Shown here: positions 1 through 9,088 of the stretch, in pieces
How positions within the stretch are numbered: position 1 is the stretch's first letter
Layout of the letters: each line of letters starts with the position of its first letter
NCBI RefSeq assembly: GCF_022829295.1
Contig: NZ_JAKSYH010000280.1
Location: 1 to 45,779, forward strand
DNA length: 45,779 nt
Reading direction: 5' to 3'
Source of the DNA: Methylobacterium sp. J-088
GTDB taxonomy: Bacteria > Pseudomonadota > Alphaproteobacteria > Rhizobiales > Beijerinckiaceae
Translations under genes and position numbers: made by a program
The notes under the pieces: generated by a model
Database searches by the model: none
Seen by the model: the letters and a program-made list of their open reading frames with translations, nothing else
Told to the model about the DNA's origin: nothing

Positions 1-1
1 C

Positions 2-610
<609 letters not shown>

Positions 611-644
611 GACCGGTCGGTTCTCCGATCCCGTGAGTCAGTCC

Positions 645-686
645 GACGCCGTTCCGCACCCTGTCCGCGGGGCGGCGTCGTCGTTT
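645..686 (+). terminator. Weak intrinsic terminator-like hairpin after the livK-type gene
   Basis: GACGCCG (645-651) pairs with CGGCGTC (673-679) and CCGC (654-657) with GCGG (667-670), followed by GTCGTTT. The stem is strong but the T-tract is short, so termination is plausible rather than certain. Confidence 0.45.
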
Positions 687-910
687 GAGATGCGGTGCAT
701 TCGTCAGTCTTGTTGGCGGATACGCCGTCGAGCCCCCGTGCGTACGCCTAAGAAGTGTGCATGATGCCGCCGGCACGAGCGGCAGGCCGGCTCGGCGCTT
801 CGGAGGAGTTCATGAGGGGGGCTGGTATCGCGTCTGCGCGTATGCATACGAGCTTGGCCGCGCCCTATCCGCATTCAGCCGCGTTCGCGCGCGGCGCCTC
901 GATCCTCCTC

Positions 911-928
911 CCGGCACCATCATTGCAA
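911..928 (+). promoter_or_regulatory. Sigma-54 (-24/-12) promoter of the amino-acid ABC operon
   Basis: The sequence CGGCACCATCATTGCA matches the sigma-54 consensus TGGCAC-N5-TTGCA at most positions. GG (913-914) and GC (925-926) are separated by exactly 10 bases, the spacing RpoN requires. Transcription would start near 938, about 70 bases before the ATG of the binding-protein gene. This would place the operon under nitrogen control through an NtrC-type activator, which is common for such transporters; the activator site itself is not identified. Confidence 0.6.
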
Positions 929-1007
929 AGGCGTCGCCCGAGCGGGCGAGCCTGTAGGCTCAGCCGCCTGCCGACACCGTTCGGCCCGATCCAGGAGTTC
1001 CGTACCG

Positions 1008-1931
1008 ATGCAGTCTGATATCGCTCGCCGCGGCGTTGCCGCGGCGCTGGGTCTGACCCTCGCCCTCGCCCCCGTGAGTCTCCGGGCCGAGGAGCTGACC
1101 GGCACCCTCAAGAAGGTCAAGGATTCCAACGCCATCGTCATCGGCTACCGCGACGCGTCCGTGCCGTTCTCGTATCTCGGCGGCGACCAGAAGCCGGTCG
1201 GCTACGCGCTCGAGATCTGCAACAAGATCGCCGCCGCCGTGAAGACCAAGCTCAACCTCCCGAACCTCGAGGTGAAGCTCAACCCGGTCACCTCCGCCAC
1301 CCGCATCCCGCTGATGGCGAACGGCACGATCGACCTGGAGTGCGGCTCGACCACCAACAATGCCGAGCGCGAGAAGCAGGTGTGGTTCACCAATTCGCAC
1401 TTCCTGACCGCCACCCGCTACGTCTCGAAGAAGTCGGCCAACCTGCACACGATCGAGGACCTGAAGGGCAAGACCGTCGTGTCGACCTCGGGCACCACGA
1501 ACATCAAGCAGATCAACGAGGCCAACACCGAGCGGAAGCTCGGCCTGACGATCCTGCCGGCCAAGGACCACGCCGAGGCGTTCCTGATGGTCGAGACCGG
1601 CCGCGCCGCTGCCTTCGTGATGGACGACGTGCTGCTCGCCTCGCTCGCCGCTTCCTCCAAGGACCCGTCGGCCTACGAGATCTCCACCGAGGCCCTGTCG
1701 AAGCCTGAGCCCTACGGCATCATGCTCCGCAAGGACGACACGGAGTTCAAGAAGGTCGCGGACGAGGCCACCGCCAAGCTCTACACGAGCCCCGAGGGCA
1801 AGGCGCTCTACGACACGTGGTTCACGAAGCCGATCCCGCCGCGCAACATCAACCTCAACCTGCCGATGAGCGCGGAGATGAAGAAGCAGTTCACGACCCC
1901 GATCTCCAGCCCTGATCCGGCAGCCTACTGA
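1008..1931 (+). CDS. Amino acid ABC transporter substrate-binding protein, glutamate/aspartate (GltI) type
   Basis: Periplasmic binding protein of the type II, polar amino acid family (SBP_bac_3). It has a signal peptide (about residues 1-27, ending LRAEE), then the typical start of the first lobe, LKKVKDSNAIVIGYRDASVP, closely resembling E. coli GltI. GSTTNNAERE (about residues 112-121) and the VSTSGTTNIK loop (about residues 163-172) correspond to ligand-contact regions of the family, where the carboxylate and amino groups of the amino acid are bound. An AGGAG-like site precedes the ATG. It is the first gene of a four-gene operon with two permeases and an ATPase. Length (307 aa) is normal. 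The family points to glutamate or aspartate, but substrate range is inferred. Confidence 0.9.
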   Translation: MQSDIARRGVAAALGLTLALAPVSLRAEELTGTLKKVKDSNAIVIGYRDASVPFSYLGGDQKPVGYALEICNKIAAAVKTKLNLPNLEVKLNPVTSATRIPLMANGTIDLECGSTTNNAEREKQVWFTNSHFLTATRYVSKKSANLHTIEDLKGKTVVSTSGTTNIKQINEANTERKLGLTILPAKDHAEAFLMVETGRAAAFVMDDVLLASLAASSKDPSAYEISTEALSKPEPYGIMLRKDDTEFKKVADEATAKLYTSPEGKALYDTWFTKPIPPRNINLNLPMSAEMKKQFTTPISSPDPAAY

Positions 1932-2010
1932 GACCCGGTCGGCACGACGATGCGCACCGCGGGCGAGGGCCTGCGGCGCGCCTCTGGAAGTTCACAGTAG
2001 AAGCGGCGCG

Positions 2011-2733
2011 ATGAACTACAACTGGAACTGGCGAATCTTCTTCGATGCCTCGCCGGAGGGCAATGGCACCTACCTCGACATGCTCTTGTCGGGGCTTCTG
2101 TGGACGATCGCGACCGCGCTCTGCTCGTGGATCATCGCGTTTTTCCTAGGCTCCCTGATCGGCGTGCTGCGCACCCTGCCATCGAAGCCCGCCAACGCGA
2201 TCGGCACGGCCTATGTCGAGTTGTTCCGCAACATCCCGCTGCTGGTGCAGATGTTCCTCTGGTACTTCGTGATGCCGGAGGTCGTGCCGACCCGGATCGG
2301 CGACGCGATCAAGCAATTGCCCGACGCGCCGTTCTACACCGCGGTGGTGTGCCTCGGCTTCTTCACCGCCTCGCGGGTGGCCGAGCAGGTCCGGGCCGGC
2401 ATCCAGGCGCTGCCGCGGGGCCAGCGTATGGCCGGCACCGCCATGGGCTTCACCACCTATCAGACCTACCGCTACGTGCTGCTGCCCAACGCCTACCGGA
2501 TCATCCTGCCGCCGATGACCTCGGAATTCCTCAACAATCTGAAGAACACGTCGGTGGCGCTGACCATCGGTCTCTTGGAGCTCACCGCCCGGGCCCGCTC
2601 GATGCAGGAATTCTCCTTCCAGGTGTTCGAGGCATTCACGGCGGCCACGATCCTCTACGTGATCATCAACCTCGTGGTCGTCACGGCGGCGACCTTCCTG
2701 GAAAAGGCGCTCGCCATCCCCGGTCAGCGCTGA
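2011..2733 (+). CDS. Amino acid ABC transporter permease (GltJ type)
   Basis: Inner-membrane permease of the His/Glu/Gln/Arg family (HisM/GltJ class). The N-terminus MNYNWNWRIFFDASPEGNGT is characteristic of GltJ proteins. It then shows five hydrophobic segments and the EAA-type loop contacting the ATPase, here RAGIQALPRGQRMAGTAMGF (about residues 128-147). The segment LLPNAYRIILPPMTSEFLNNLKNTS is the usual conserved C-terminal half. Length 240 aa is typical. It lies 79 bases after the binding-protein gene and 51 bases before the second permease; the two are expected to form the heterodimeric membrane channel. Confidence 0.9.
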   Translation: MNYNWNWRIFFDASPEGNGTYLDMLLSGLLWTIATALCSWIIAFFLGSLIGVLRTLPSKPANAIGTAYVELFRNIPLLVQMFLWYFVMPEVVPTRIGDAIKQLPDAPFYTAVVCLGFFTASRVAEQVRAGIQALPRGQRMAGTAMGFTTYQTYRYVLLPNAYRIILPPMTSEFLNNLKNTSVALTIGLLELTARARSMQEFSFQVFEAFTAATILYVIINLVVVTAATFLEKALAIPGQR

Positions 2734-2784
2734 GGATAGCCCGCCCCCGACCACCCGCCCGACGGCCACCGCGAACAGGCGCCG

Positions 2785-3477
2785 ATGCTCTCGAATTTCG
2801 ACTTCTCCGTCATCGTCTCCTCCCTGCCCTACCTGTTCGGGCAGGGCATGGTCTTCACCGTGACGCTCACCGCCATGGCGGCCGTCGGTGGCGTGATCAT
2901 CGGCACCTTGCTGGCCATGGCCCGGCTGTCGGGCGTGCCGGGGCTCACCCAAGTGGCCAAGGGCTATGTCGAGCTGTGCCGCTCGCTGCCGCTGGTGCTG
3001 GTGATCTTCTGGTTTTACTTCCTGGTGCCGTATATCGGCGCCTACCTGACCGGGGGCTCGACCCCGATCCAGGTCGGCGCTTTCCCGTCGGCGCTGATCA
3101 CCTTCATGGCCTTCGAGGCGGCCTATTTCTCGGAGATCATGCGGGCGGGCATCCAGTCGATCCCCAAGGGCCAGACCGCTGCCGCGCAGGCTTTGGGAAT
3201 GAATTACTGGCAGACCATGGGCAACGTCGTCCTGCCCCAGGCCTTCCGCAACATGCTGCCGCTGCTGCTGACCCAGACCATCGTGCTGTTCCAGGACACG
3301 TCGCTGGTCTACGTTCTGTCGCTCACGGATTTCATGGGCGCCGCCTCGAAGGTGGCCCAGCGCGACGGCCGCCTCGTCGAGATGTATATCTTCGCGGCGG
3401 TCGTCTACTTTGCGATCTGCTTCTCGGCCTCGTTCCTGGTGCGCCGCCTGCAGCGCCGCGTGGCCATCATCCGCTGA
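2785..3477 (+). CDS. Amino acid ABC transporter permease (GltK type)
   Basis: Second permease subunit, 230 aa, of the same family as the preceding gene but clearly diverged. It starts MLSNFDFSVIVSSLPYLFGQG, with a GltK-like first membrane segment. The EAA loop is RAGIQSIPKGQTAAAQALGM, followed by LPQAFRNMLPLLLTQTIVLFQDTSL, the standard family ending. It presumably pairs with the GltJ-type subunit and docks the ATPase encoded 19 bases downstream. Nothing in the sequence suggests truncation. Confidence 0.9.
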   Translation: MLSNFDFSVIVSSLPYLFGQGMVFTVTLTAMAAVGGVIIGTLLAMARLSGVPGLTQVAKGYVELCRSLPLVLVIFWFYFLVPYIGAYLTGGSTPIQVGAFPSALITFMAFEAAYFSEIMRAGIQSIPKGQTAAAQALGMNYWQTMGNVVLPQAFRNMLPLLLTQTIVLFQDTSLVYVLSLTDFMGAASKVAQRDGRLVEMYIFAAVVYFAICFSASFLVRRLQRRVAIIR

Positions 3478-3496
3478 CCGACACTGGAGACCGCCG

Positions 3497-4357
<861 letters not shown>

Positions 4358-4489
4358 TCGAGACACGTGACGCGAAGGATCCCGAACGCTCCACCATCCT
4401 GATCCACTGGAGCGAAGCGTAGGTCTCTTCCAGGGACGCTGCTCTTGCATCTCAGGATGCGGTTGTGGGTGGCTCAGGAAGCACGGTTG

Positions 4490-5509
4490 CTAACCCAGCG
4501 CTTCCTGCGCCACGCGGTACTCCCGCCCGTGCCGGCAATAGCCCTCGACGATGCGGATCATCGTGGCGCGCTTCTCGGCGTCCAGCGGTGCGAGAATCCG
4601 CGCCGGGCGGCCGCCCCAGAGATAGCCGGCCTCCAGGATCTGGCCGGGATCCGTGGTGGCGCCGGCCGCCAGCATCACGTCATCGGCGATCAGGGTGCCG
4701 GGCGCGATCGCCGCGCCGATCCCGATAAGCGCCCGGGCGCCGATCCGGCTATCGGCGATCCGTACGTTGTGGGCGATCGTTGTGTCGCGCCCGATCACCA
4801 CGCCTTCGCCGCGGGTCCGGATGAGGGTGTTGTCCTGAATGTTGGTGTCGGCGCCGATCACGATCGGCCCGGCTTCTGCGTTGAGGTCGCAGCAGAACAG
4901 CACGCTCGATCCCGCGCCCAAGCTCACCCGCCCGCGCACGGTCGCGGTGCGGGCCACGAACACGCTGGCCTCGACCTCGGGGGGATCCCCGGCGGGCGGC
5001 GTGGGCCCCTCGCCCATCCGCTCGCGCAGACGTTCGGCGCGCTCGGCGACGTCTTCGGCATTCACCGGCTGCTTCGGCCGTGCCGGGCTGCCCGCATAGG
5101 CGAAGCCGCCGGGCAGCTGCGCCCGCGGGAAGACGGTCGAGCCCGCCTCGATCACGGCGCCGTCGCCGATCTCCGCCCCGTCTAGGATCACCACGTCGTC
5201 CTCGATCACCACATCCGAGCCGACCGTACAGGCATGCACGACGCTGTTGCGCCCGACGGTCACGCGGTCGCCGACCTGCGTGCCCCGCGCCTGGGTGGCG
5301 ATGTGGACGGTGGAGCGCGGTCCGAGCCAGAATCGCTCACCTAGAATGACGCTCTGCCCGTCCGCGCGGATGACGGCGTCGTCGCCGATCCAGGACTGGG
5401 CGCCGATGCGGGCCGCGCCGATCACCGTGCTGCCGCGGCCGCACCAGACGGGCCGGCTCGCGAAGTCCGGCACGACGCCGTCGTAGGGCAGGATGAGCTC
5501 GGGGGTCAC
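4490..5509 (-). CDS. Tandem gamma-carbonic-anhydrase-like left-handed beta-helix protein
   Basis: Two consecutive hexapeptide-repeat (LbH) domains resembling gamma-carbonic anhydrase/YrdA are joined by a linker rich in Glu, Arg and Pro (about residues 150-180). I chose GTG at 5509 because GGAGAAGG stands 8 bases before it; the GTG at 5527 lacks a ribosome site. Against YrdA, the N-domain keeps the equivalents of the first and third zinc histidines (H69 and H92) but has R87 at the second. The C-domain has R231, H247 and A252, keeping only the second. Gamma-CA sites form between subunits, two histidines from one and one from the next, so one complete site could form between an N- and a C-domain. 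Function may be carbonic anhydrase, scaffold or transferase; the double-domain call is firm, activity is inference. Confidence 0.8.
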   Translation of the reverse strand: MTPELILPYDGVVPDFASRPVWCGRGSTVIGAARIGAQSWIGDDAVIRADGQSVILGERFWLGPRSTVHIATQARGTQVGDRVTVGRNSVVHACTVGSDVVIEDDVVILDGAEIGDGAVIEAGSTVFPRAQLPGGFAYAGSPARPKQPVNAEDVAERAERLRERMGEGPTPPAGDPPEVEASVFVARTATVRGRVSLGAGSSVLFCCDLNAEAGPIVIGADTNIQDNTLIRTRGEGVVIGRDTTIAHNVRIADSRIGARALIGIGAAIAPGTLIADDVMLAAGATTDPGQILEAGYLWGGRPARILAPLDAEKRATMIRIVEGYCRHGREYRVAQEALG

Positions 5510-5640
5510 GTGGATATCCTTCTCCACCGCCGGCCCGGGGCAAAGCTCCCCGGGGCCGGCAGGGTGCGGCAGACCGTGTCATATAGAGGCATCGACCGGT
5601 GTGACAGGCAGGGGGCTGGCAGGAGCCGTCGCCGACGCCT

Positions 5641-6120
5641 ATGGACCGGAGCATGAGCGCGCCCGTCCCGAGCATCGCCATCCAGGCCGAGCCCTTCGAC
5701 ACCGCGGCCGAGATCGCCCGCATCACCGCCGATCTCGGGGGTCGAGCCGGCGCCGTCGTCACCTTCTCGGGCTTGTGCCGGGACGAGGACGGCCGCCTGG
5801 CGGCGCTGGAACTCGAACATTACCCCGGCATGGCCGAGGCGGAGTTGTCGCGCGTCGCCACCGAGGCGTCGTCGCGCTGGCCGCTCCAGGCCCTGCGGAT
5901 GATCCACCGCTACGGACGTGTGAGCCCGGGCGATGGAATCGTTCTGGTGATCGCGGTTTCGAGCCACCGGGTCGCCGCCTTCGAAGCGGCGAGCTTTTTG
6001 ATGGATTATCTCAAGACCCGGGCGCCGTTCTGGAAGCGCGAGCACCTTGCAGACGGCACGACCGGCGCCTGGGTCGAGGCGACCGCGCAGGACGACGCCG
6101 CAGCCGGGCGCTGGGGCTGA
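5641..6120 (+). CDS. moaE: Molybdopterin synthase catalytic subunit MoaE
   Basis: MoaE, with the small subunit MoaD, inserts sulfur into precursor Z (cPMP) to give molybdopterin. Conserved segments are present: GAVVTFSGLCRDEDG (a variant of the usual GALVxFxGxVR), LELEHYPGMAE, IHRYGRVSPGDGIVLVIAVSSHR, and KTRAPFWKRE, whose lysines are the active-site residues in the family. At 159 aa (155 if the second Met is used) the length is normal. No moaD lies next to it. The gene is divergent from the beta-helix gene across 113 bases. A molybdenum nitrate reductase encoded 37 kb away is an obvious consumer of the cofactor. Confidence 0.93.
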   Translation: MDRSMSAPVPSIAIQAEPFDTAAEIARITADLGGRAGAVVTFSGLCRDEDGRLAALELEHYPGMAEAELSRVATEASSRWPLQALRMIHRYGRVSPGDGIVLVIAVSSHRVAAFEAASFLMDYLKTRAPFWKREHLADGTTGAWVEATAQDDAAAGRWG

Positions 6121-6126
6121 GCCGGC

Positions 6127-6276
6127 CTACACGATCAGCGCGTTGAGCAGCACGGCCAGGACGCCCCCAGCGATGGCGATGCCCATCAGGACAACACTGC
6201 TGAGCTGATCGGCGGAATCGACCGTGTGGCCAGGGCCGAGGGAACGGATCGGCGTCTCGCCGTAATGGTCGCTCAT
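6127..6276 (-). CDS. Small single-pass membrane protein, unknown function
   Basis: A 49-residue protein beginning MSDHYGETPIRSLGPGHTVD and ending in one hydrophobic helix (about residues 28-49: VLMGIAIAGGVLAVLLNALI). I chose the ATG at 6276 because AGGAGA stands 6 bases upstream. It ends 6 bases from the moaE stop, tail to tail. I do not recognise the family. Small proteins of this form are easily missed by gene finders; the strong ribosome site and the polar head plus membrane tail make it credible. Confidence 0.6.
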   Translation of the reverse strand: MSDHYGETPIRSLGPGHTVDSADQLSSVVLMGIAIAGGVLAVLLNALIV

Positions 6277-6477
6277 CGCGTGTCTCCTGCTTGTGCCCCG
6301 TCGGGATCGGTCCGGCGGCCGCAACCAACGCGCGAACGACCTTTCGGTCCCCGGTCTGGGGATTACGGGTGTCTGTCATCCGCGCGGAAACGCGCGTCCG
6401 TGAATCGCACTTACCGCGCCGCGCGCACTTGACCCCGGGTGGCACCGCGGCGTTCGTGGAGCCGCACTGCGGGAGCG

Positions 6478-7626
6478 ATGATGTTGGACAGGAAGCTTCA
6501 GGACGTCGAGGGCCCGGTCAGGCCGTGGCGCGGTGCGGCGCCGCTCGCCGCCTCGGGCATTGCGGTCGTCTGCTTCGCGGCGGCGCTGGCGCTGGCCTGG
6601 ATGTCGGTGGGTACGCTGCTGCTGATTTTCGCCGGCGTGCTGTTGGGCGTCTTCCTCGACGGTCTGACGCGCGGGCTCGGCCATGTCCTGCCCCTGCCCC
6701 GTGGCCTGCGGCTGACCATCGCCAGCCTCGCCGTCGCGATCGCAGTTCTGGCCTTCGGATCCTATGGCGGCGCCACGATCGTGCAGCAGGGGCGCGACCT
6801 GGGCACCACGATCAAGGATCAGGCCGGAACGGTGACCGGTTGGCTCTCCGCGCGCGGCATCGATGTGCCGTCCTTCGCGCCGCAGGGCGGCGGCAAGGAC
6901 GGCTCGACCGAATCCGGCCAGCGGGAGGGCGGACTCGGCGGCCTCGCCAACGGCCTCCTGAAGGGCAGCGGCTCGATCGTCTCGGATGCCGGCAGCGTGC
7001 TGGGGCCGGCAGCCGCGGTGATCCTCGGGCTGTTCGACGCGCTGGGCAATCTCCTGGTGATCGCCTTCCTGGGGCTCGCCTTCGCGGCCGATCCGAAGGC
7101 CTACCGGGACGGCGTCGTACGCTTCGTCCCGCCGCAGAAGCGCTGGCGGGCGAGCCAAGTTCTCGACGGGGCGGGCGAGACCCTGCGGCACTGGCTGTTC
7201 GGCCAGCTCATCATCATGGCGGTGATTTTTCTGTGCACCTGGGCGGGGCTGGCCTTCCTGGGGATCGGCGGTGCGCTGATCCTCGGCCTCCAGGCCGGCC
7301 TGCTCGCCTTCGTGCCCACGGTCGGCCCACTGGTGGCCGGCCTCGTGATCGTGCTCGCCGCCCTGGCTTCCGGCACCAAGGCGGTCATCGGCGCGATCGG
7401 CGTCTACCTCGCCGTGCAGTGCCTGGAGAGCTATGGCCTGACGCCGTTCATCCAGAAGCGCGCCCTCGACATCCCGCCAGCCACGATCTTCGCCGGGCAG
7501 CTGATCCTCGGCGTGATCTTCGGCCTCTGGGGCATCGCCCTGGCACTGCCGCTGATGGCGGTGATCAAGGTCCTGTTGGAGCAGCTCTACGTCGAGGACA
7601 CCCTCCACGAGCAGCCGAGCACGTGA
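6478..7626 (+). CDS. AI-2E family transporter (PerM/TqsA-like permease)
   Basis: Polytopic inner-membrane protein of the UPF0118/AI-2 exporter family, 382 aa from the first of two adjacent ATG codons (GGGAG upstream). Hydrophobic helices near the N-terminus are followed by a periplasmic or cytoplasmic Gly-rich linker (about residues 130-175). The conserved C-terminal half contains RHWLFGQLIIMAVIFLCTW, LGLQAGLLAFVPTVGPLVAG and ILGVIFGLWGIALALPLMAV, the standard family signatures. Family members export autoinducer-2 or act as Na+/H+ antiporters, and most are uncharacterised; substrate is unknown here. The Gly/Ser-rich insertion is unusual in composition and could be a flexible loop. Confidence 0.85.
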   Translation: MMLDRKLQDVEGPVRPWRGAAPLAASGIAVVCFAAALALAWMSVGTLLLIFAGVLLGVFLDGLTRGLGHVLPLPRGLRLTIASLAVAIAVLAFGSYGGATIVQQGRDLGTTIKDQAGTVTGWLSARGIDVPSFAPQGGGKDGSTESGQREGGLGGLANGLLKGSGSIVSDAGSVLGPAAAVILGLFDALGNLLVIAFLGLAFAADPKAYRDGVVRFVPPQKRWRASQVLDGAGETLRHWLFGQLIIMAVIFLCTWAGLAFLGIGGALILGLQAGLLAFVPTVGPLVAGLVIVLAALASGTKAVIGAIGVYLAVQCLESYGLTPFIQKRALDIPPATIFAGQLILGVIFGLWGIALALPLMAVIKVLLEQLYVEDTLHEQPST

Positions 7627-7663
7627 AGGTCCCTGTTTCGAAAGGTCGAGATTTTTCGTGGGT

Positions 7664-7744
7664 GCAGGGCAAAGCTCTGCTGGGCTCGGGCAAAGCCCGA
7701 TCGTCGGGGCCCTGCCCCGACACCCCGCCAAAGGGCTCGCCCTT
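7664..7744. repeat. Mosaic of four short hairpins between convergent genes
   Basis: Four consecutive palindromes: GCAGGGC/GCTCTGC (7664-7680), TCGGGC/GCCCGA (7686-7700), GTCGGGGC/GCCCCGAC (7703-7721) and AAGGGC/GCCCTT (7731-7744). Loops are AAA, AAA, CCT and TC. They fill the space between the AI-2E gene and the converging amidase gene. Similar palindrome strings are common between genes in Methylobacterium genomes (from memory). They may serve as a bidirectional transcription barrier. Confidence 0.65.
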
Positions 7745-7767
7745 CGGGAACCCCTGACTGGGCCGCG

Positions 7768-8997
7768 CTAGCGCAGGGCGTCCTCGAGCATCCGGGCCAC
7801 GGCCAGGGCGCGCCCGTCGTCGCCGAAGCGGCCGATGACCTGGACGCCGATCGGAAGCCGGTCGCCCGGTACCGGTACGTTCACGCAGGGCACGCCCATC
7901 AGCGTCCAGAGCTGGTTGAAGCGCGGATCGCCGGTCGCTGCGAGCGTCGCGGGGGCCGGTCCCGGGGCCGAGAAGGTCAGGATCGCGTCGTAATTCGCGA
8001 ACAGGTCCTTCAGCACCCTTCGGGCCCGGTGGGCATGGCGGCGGGCATCGTCGTACGCGGCCGGCGCGATCGCGGCGCCGGAATCGAGATGCGCCCGGAC
8101 GAGCGGCGGTAGGGCTTCGGCCTGCGTGTCGTACTCCCAGGCCAGCGCCAGCCGACCTTCGTAGTTCTGGATGATCCGATGGCGCTCCCAGGCCTCGGCC
8201 AGCTCCGGCGGCAGCATGAGGTCGGTCACCTGCGCGCCCGCGCGCTCGGCCGCCAGTCGGGCCCGCGCCAGGGCGGTCTCGGCCTCCGGCTCCGGCGCCT
8301 CGGCGAAATCCTGCCGGACGAGGCCGATGCGCGGCGCGGATCCTGTCTCCGCCCCTTCGATCTGCGGCCGGCCGGTCACCAACGCCAGGGCGTGCGCGAC
8401 ATCCGCGACGCCGGCGGCGAACAGGCCGACGGTATCGAGCGCCCAGGAATAGGTCTTCACCCCAACCGTCGGGATCAACCGGAACGAGGGCTTCACCGCC
8501 GCGCAGCCGCAATAGCTCGCGGGCCGGATCACCGAACCCGCCGTCTGTGTGCCCAACGCCAGCGGCAGCATCCCGGCGCCGACCGCCGCGGCAGACCCCG
8601 CCGATGATCCCCCGGGCGTGTGGCCGGGATCGTGCGGGTTGACCGTCTCGGTCGGATCGCTGCTGGCGAAGGCCGTGGTGGTGGTCTTGGCCAGCGCCAC
8701 CGCGCTGAGGCGCTTCAGGCGGGCTACGACGGCAGCGTCCCCCCGCGGGTGCCAGCTTTGGTAGATCGGCGAGCCCATCTGGGTCGGCAGGCCGGCGCTG
8801 TCGATGATGTCTTTCACGCCCACCGCGATCCCTGCGAGCGGCCCCGTCTCCGCGATCGTGGGTGCCGCGTCGAGGGTGACGAAGGCGCGCAACGTCGGCT
8901 CCCGGGCAGAGATCGCCGCCCGGCAGAGATCGATCGCGCCCGTGGGCGTCAGGGTGCCGGCAGCGATGCGGGCGCGGAGATCGAGGAGCGAGAGCAT
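7768..8997 (-). CDS. Amidase signature family enzyme
   Basis: Hydrolase of the amidase signature family (GatA/malonamidase-like), 409 aa. The Ser-cisSer-Lys triad is visible as K62 in GVKD, S131 in GGSSAGSAA and S155 in TQTAGSVIRPAS. It cleaves a carboxylic amide to acid and ammonia; the substrate cannot be deduced. It is shorter than GatA and has no GatB or GatC neighbour, so it is not the tRNA amidotransferase. It stands alone, convergent with the AI-2E gene and divergent from the extensin-like gene. Allophanate hydrolase or biuret-pathway amidases are possible relatives. Confidence 0.88.
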   Translation of the reverse strand: MLSLLDLRARIAAGTLTPTGAIDLCRAAISAREPTLRAFVTLDAAPTIAETGPLAGIAVGVKDIIDSAGLPTQMGSPIYQSWHPRGDAAVVARLKRLSAVALAKTTTTAFASSDPTETVNPHDPGHTPGGSSAGSAAAVGAGMLPLALGTQTAGSVIRPASYCGCAAVKPSFRLIPTVGVKTYSWALDTVGLFAAGVADVAHALALVTGRPQIEGAETGSAPRIGLVRQDFAEAPEPEAETALARARLAAERAGAQVTDLMLPPELAEAWERHRIIQNYEGRLALAWEYDTQAEALPPLVRAHLDSGAAIAPAAYDDARRHAHRARRVLKDLFANYDAILTFSAPGPAPATLAATGDPRFNQLWTLMGVPCVNVPVPGDRLPIGVQVIGRFGDDGRALAVARMLEDALR

Positions 8998-9088
8998 TTT
9001 GTATTCAGTGCTCCGGACGGGGTCTCTGTCAACTCAGCCACAGGTCCGGGCATTCGGGAAACGGCGTTGACGAACGCTTTACGCGACC

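Larger units (their letters stand above)
611..1007. other. Intergenic region upstream of the amino-acid transporter operon
   Basis: There is no convincing gene in these 397 bases: the short open frames lack family resemblance. It holds a terminator-like hairpin (645-686), a perfect 12-base palindrome CGTATGCATACG (839-850), and a sigma-54-type promoter (913-926). The palindrome is a candidate operator for an activator or repressor; no clear pair of NtrC half-sites was seen. Confidence 0.5.

Noticed and set aside
685..957. 90-codon frame in the intergenic region before the transporter operon
   Set aside because: No recognised family, no clear ribosome site, and it covers the sigma-54 promoter and the palindrome.
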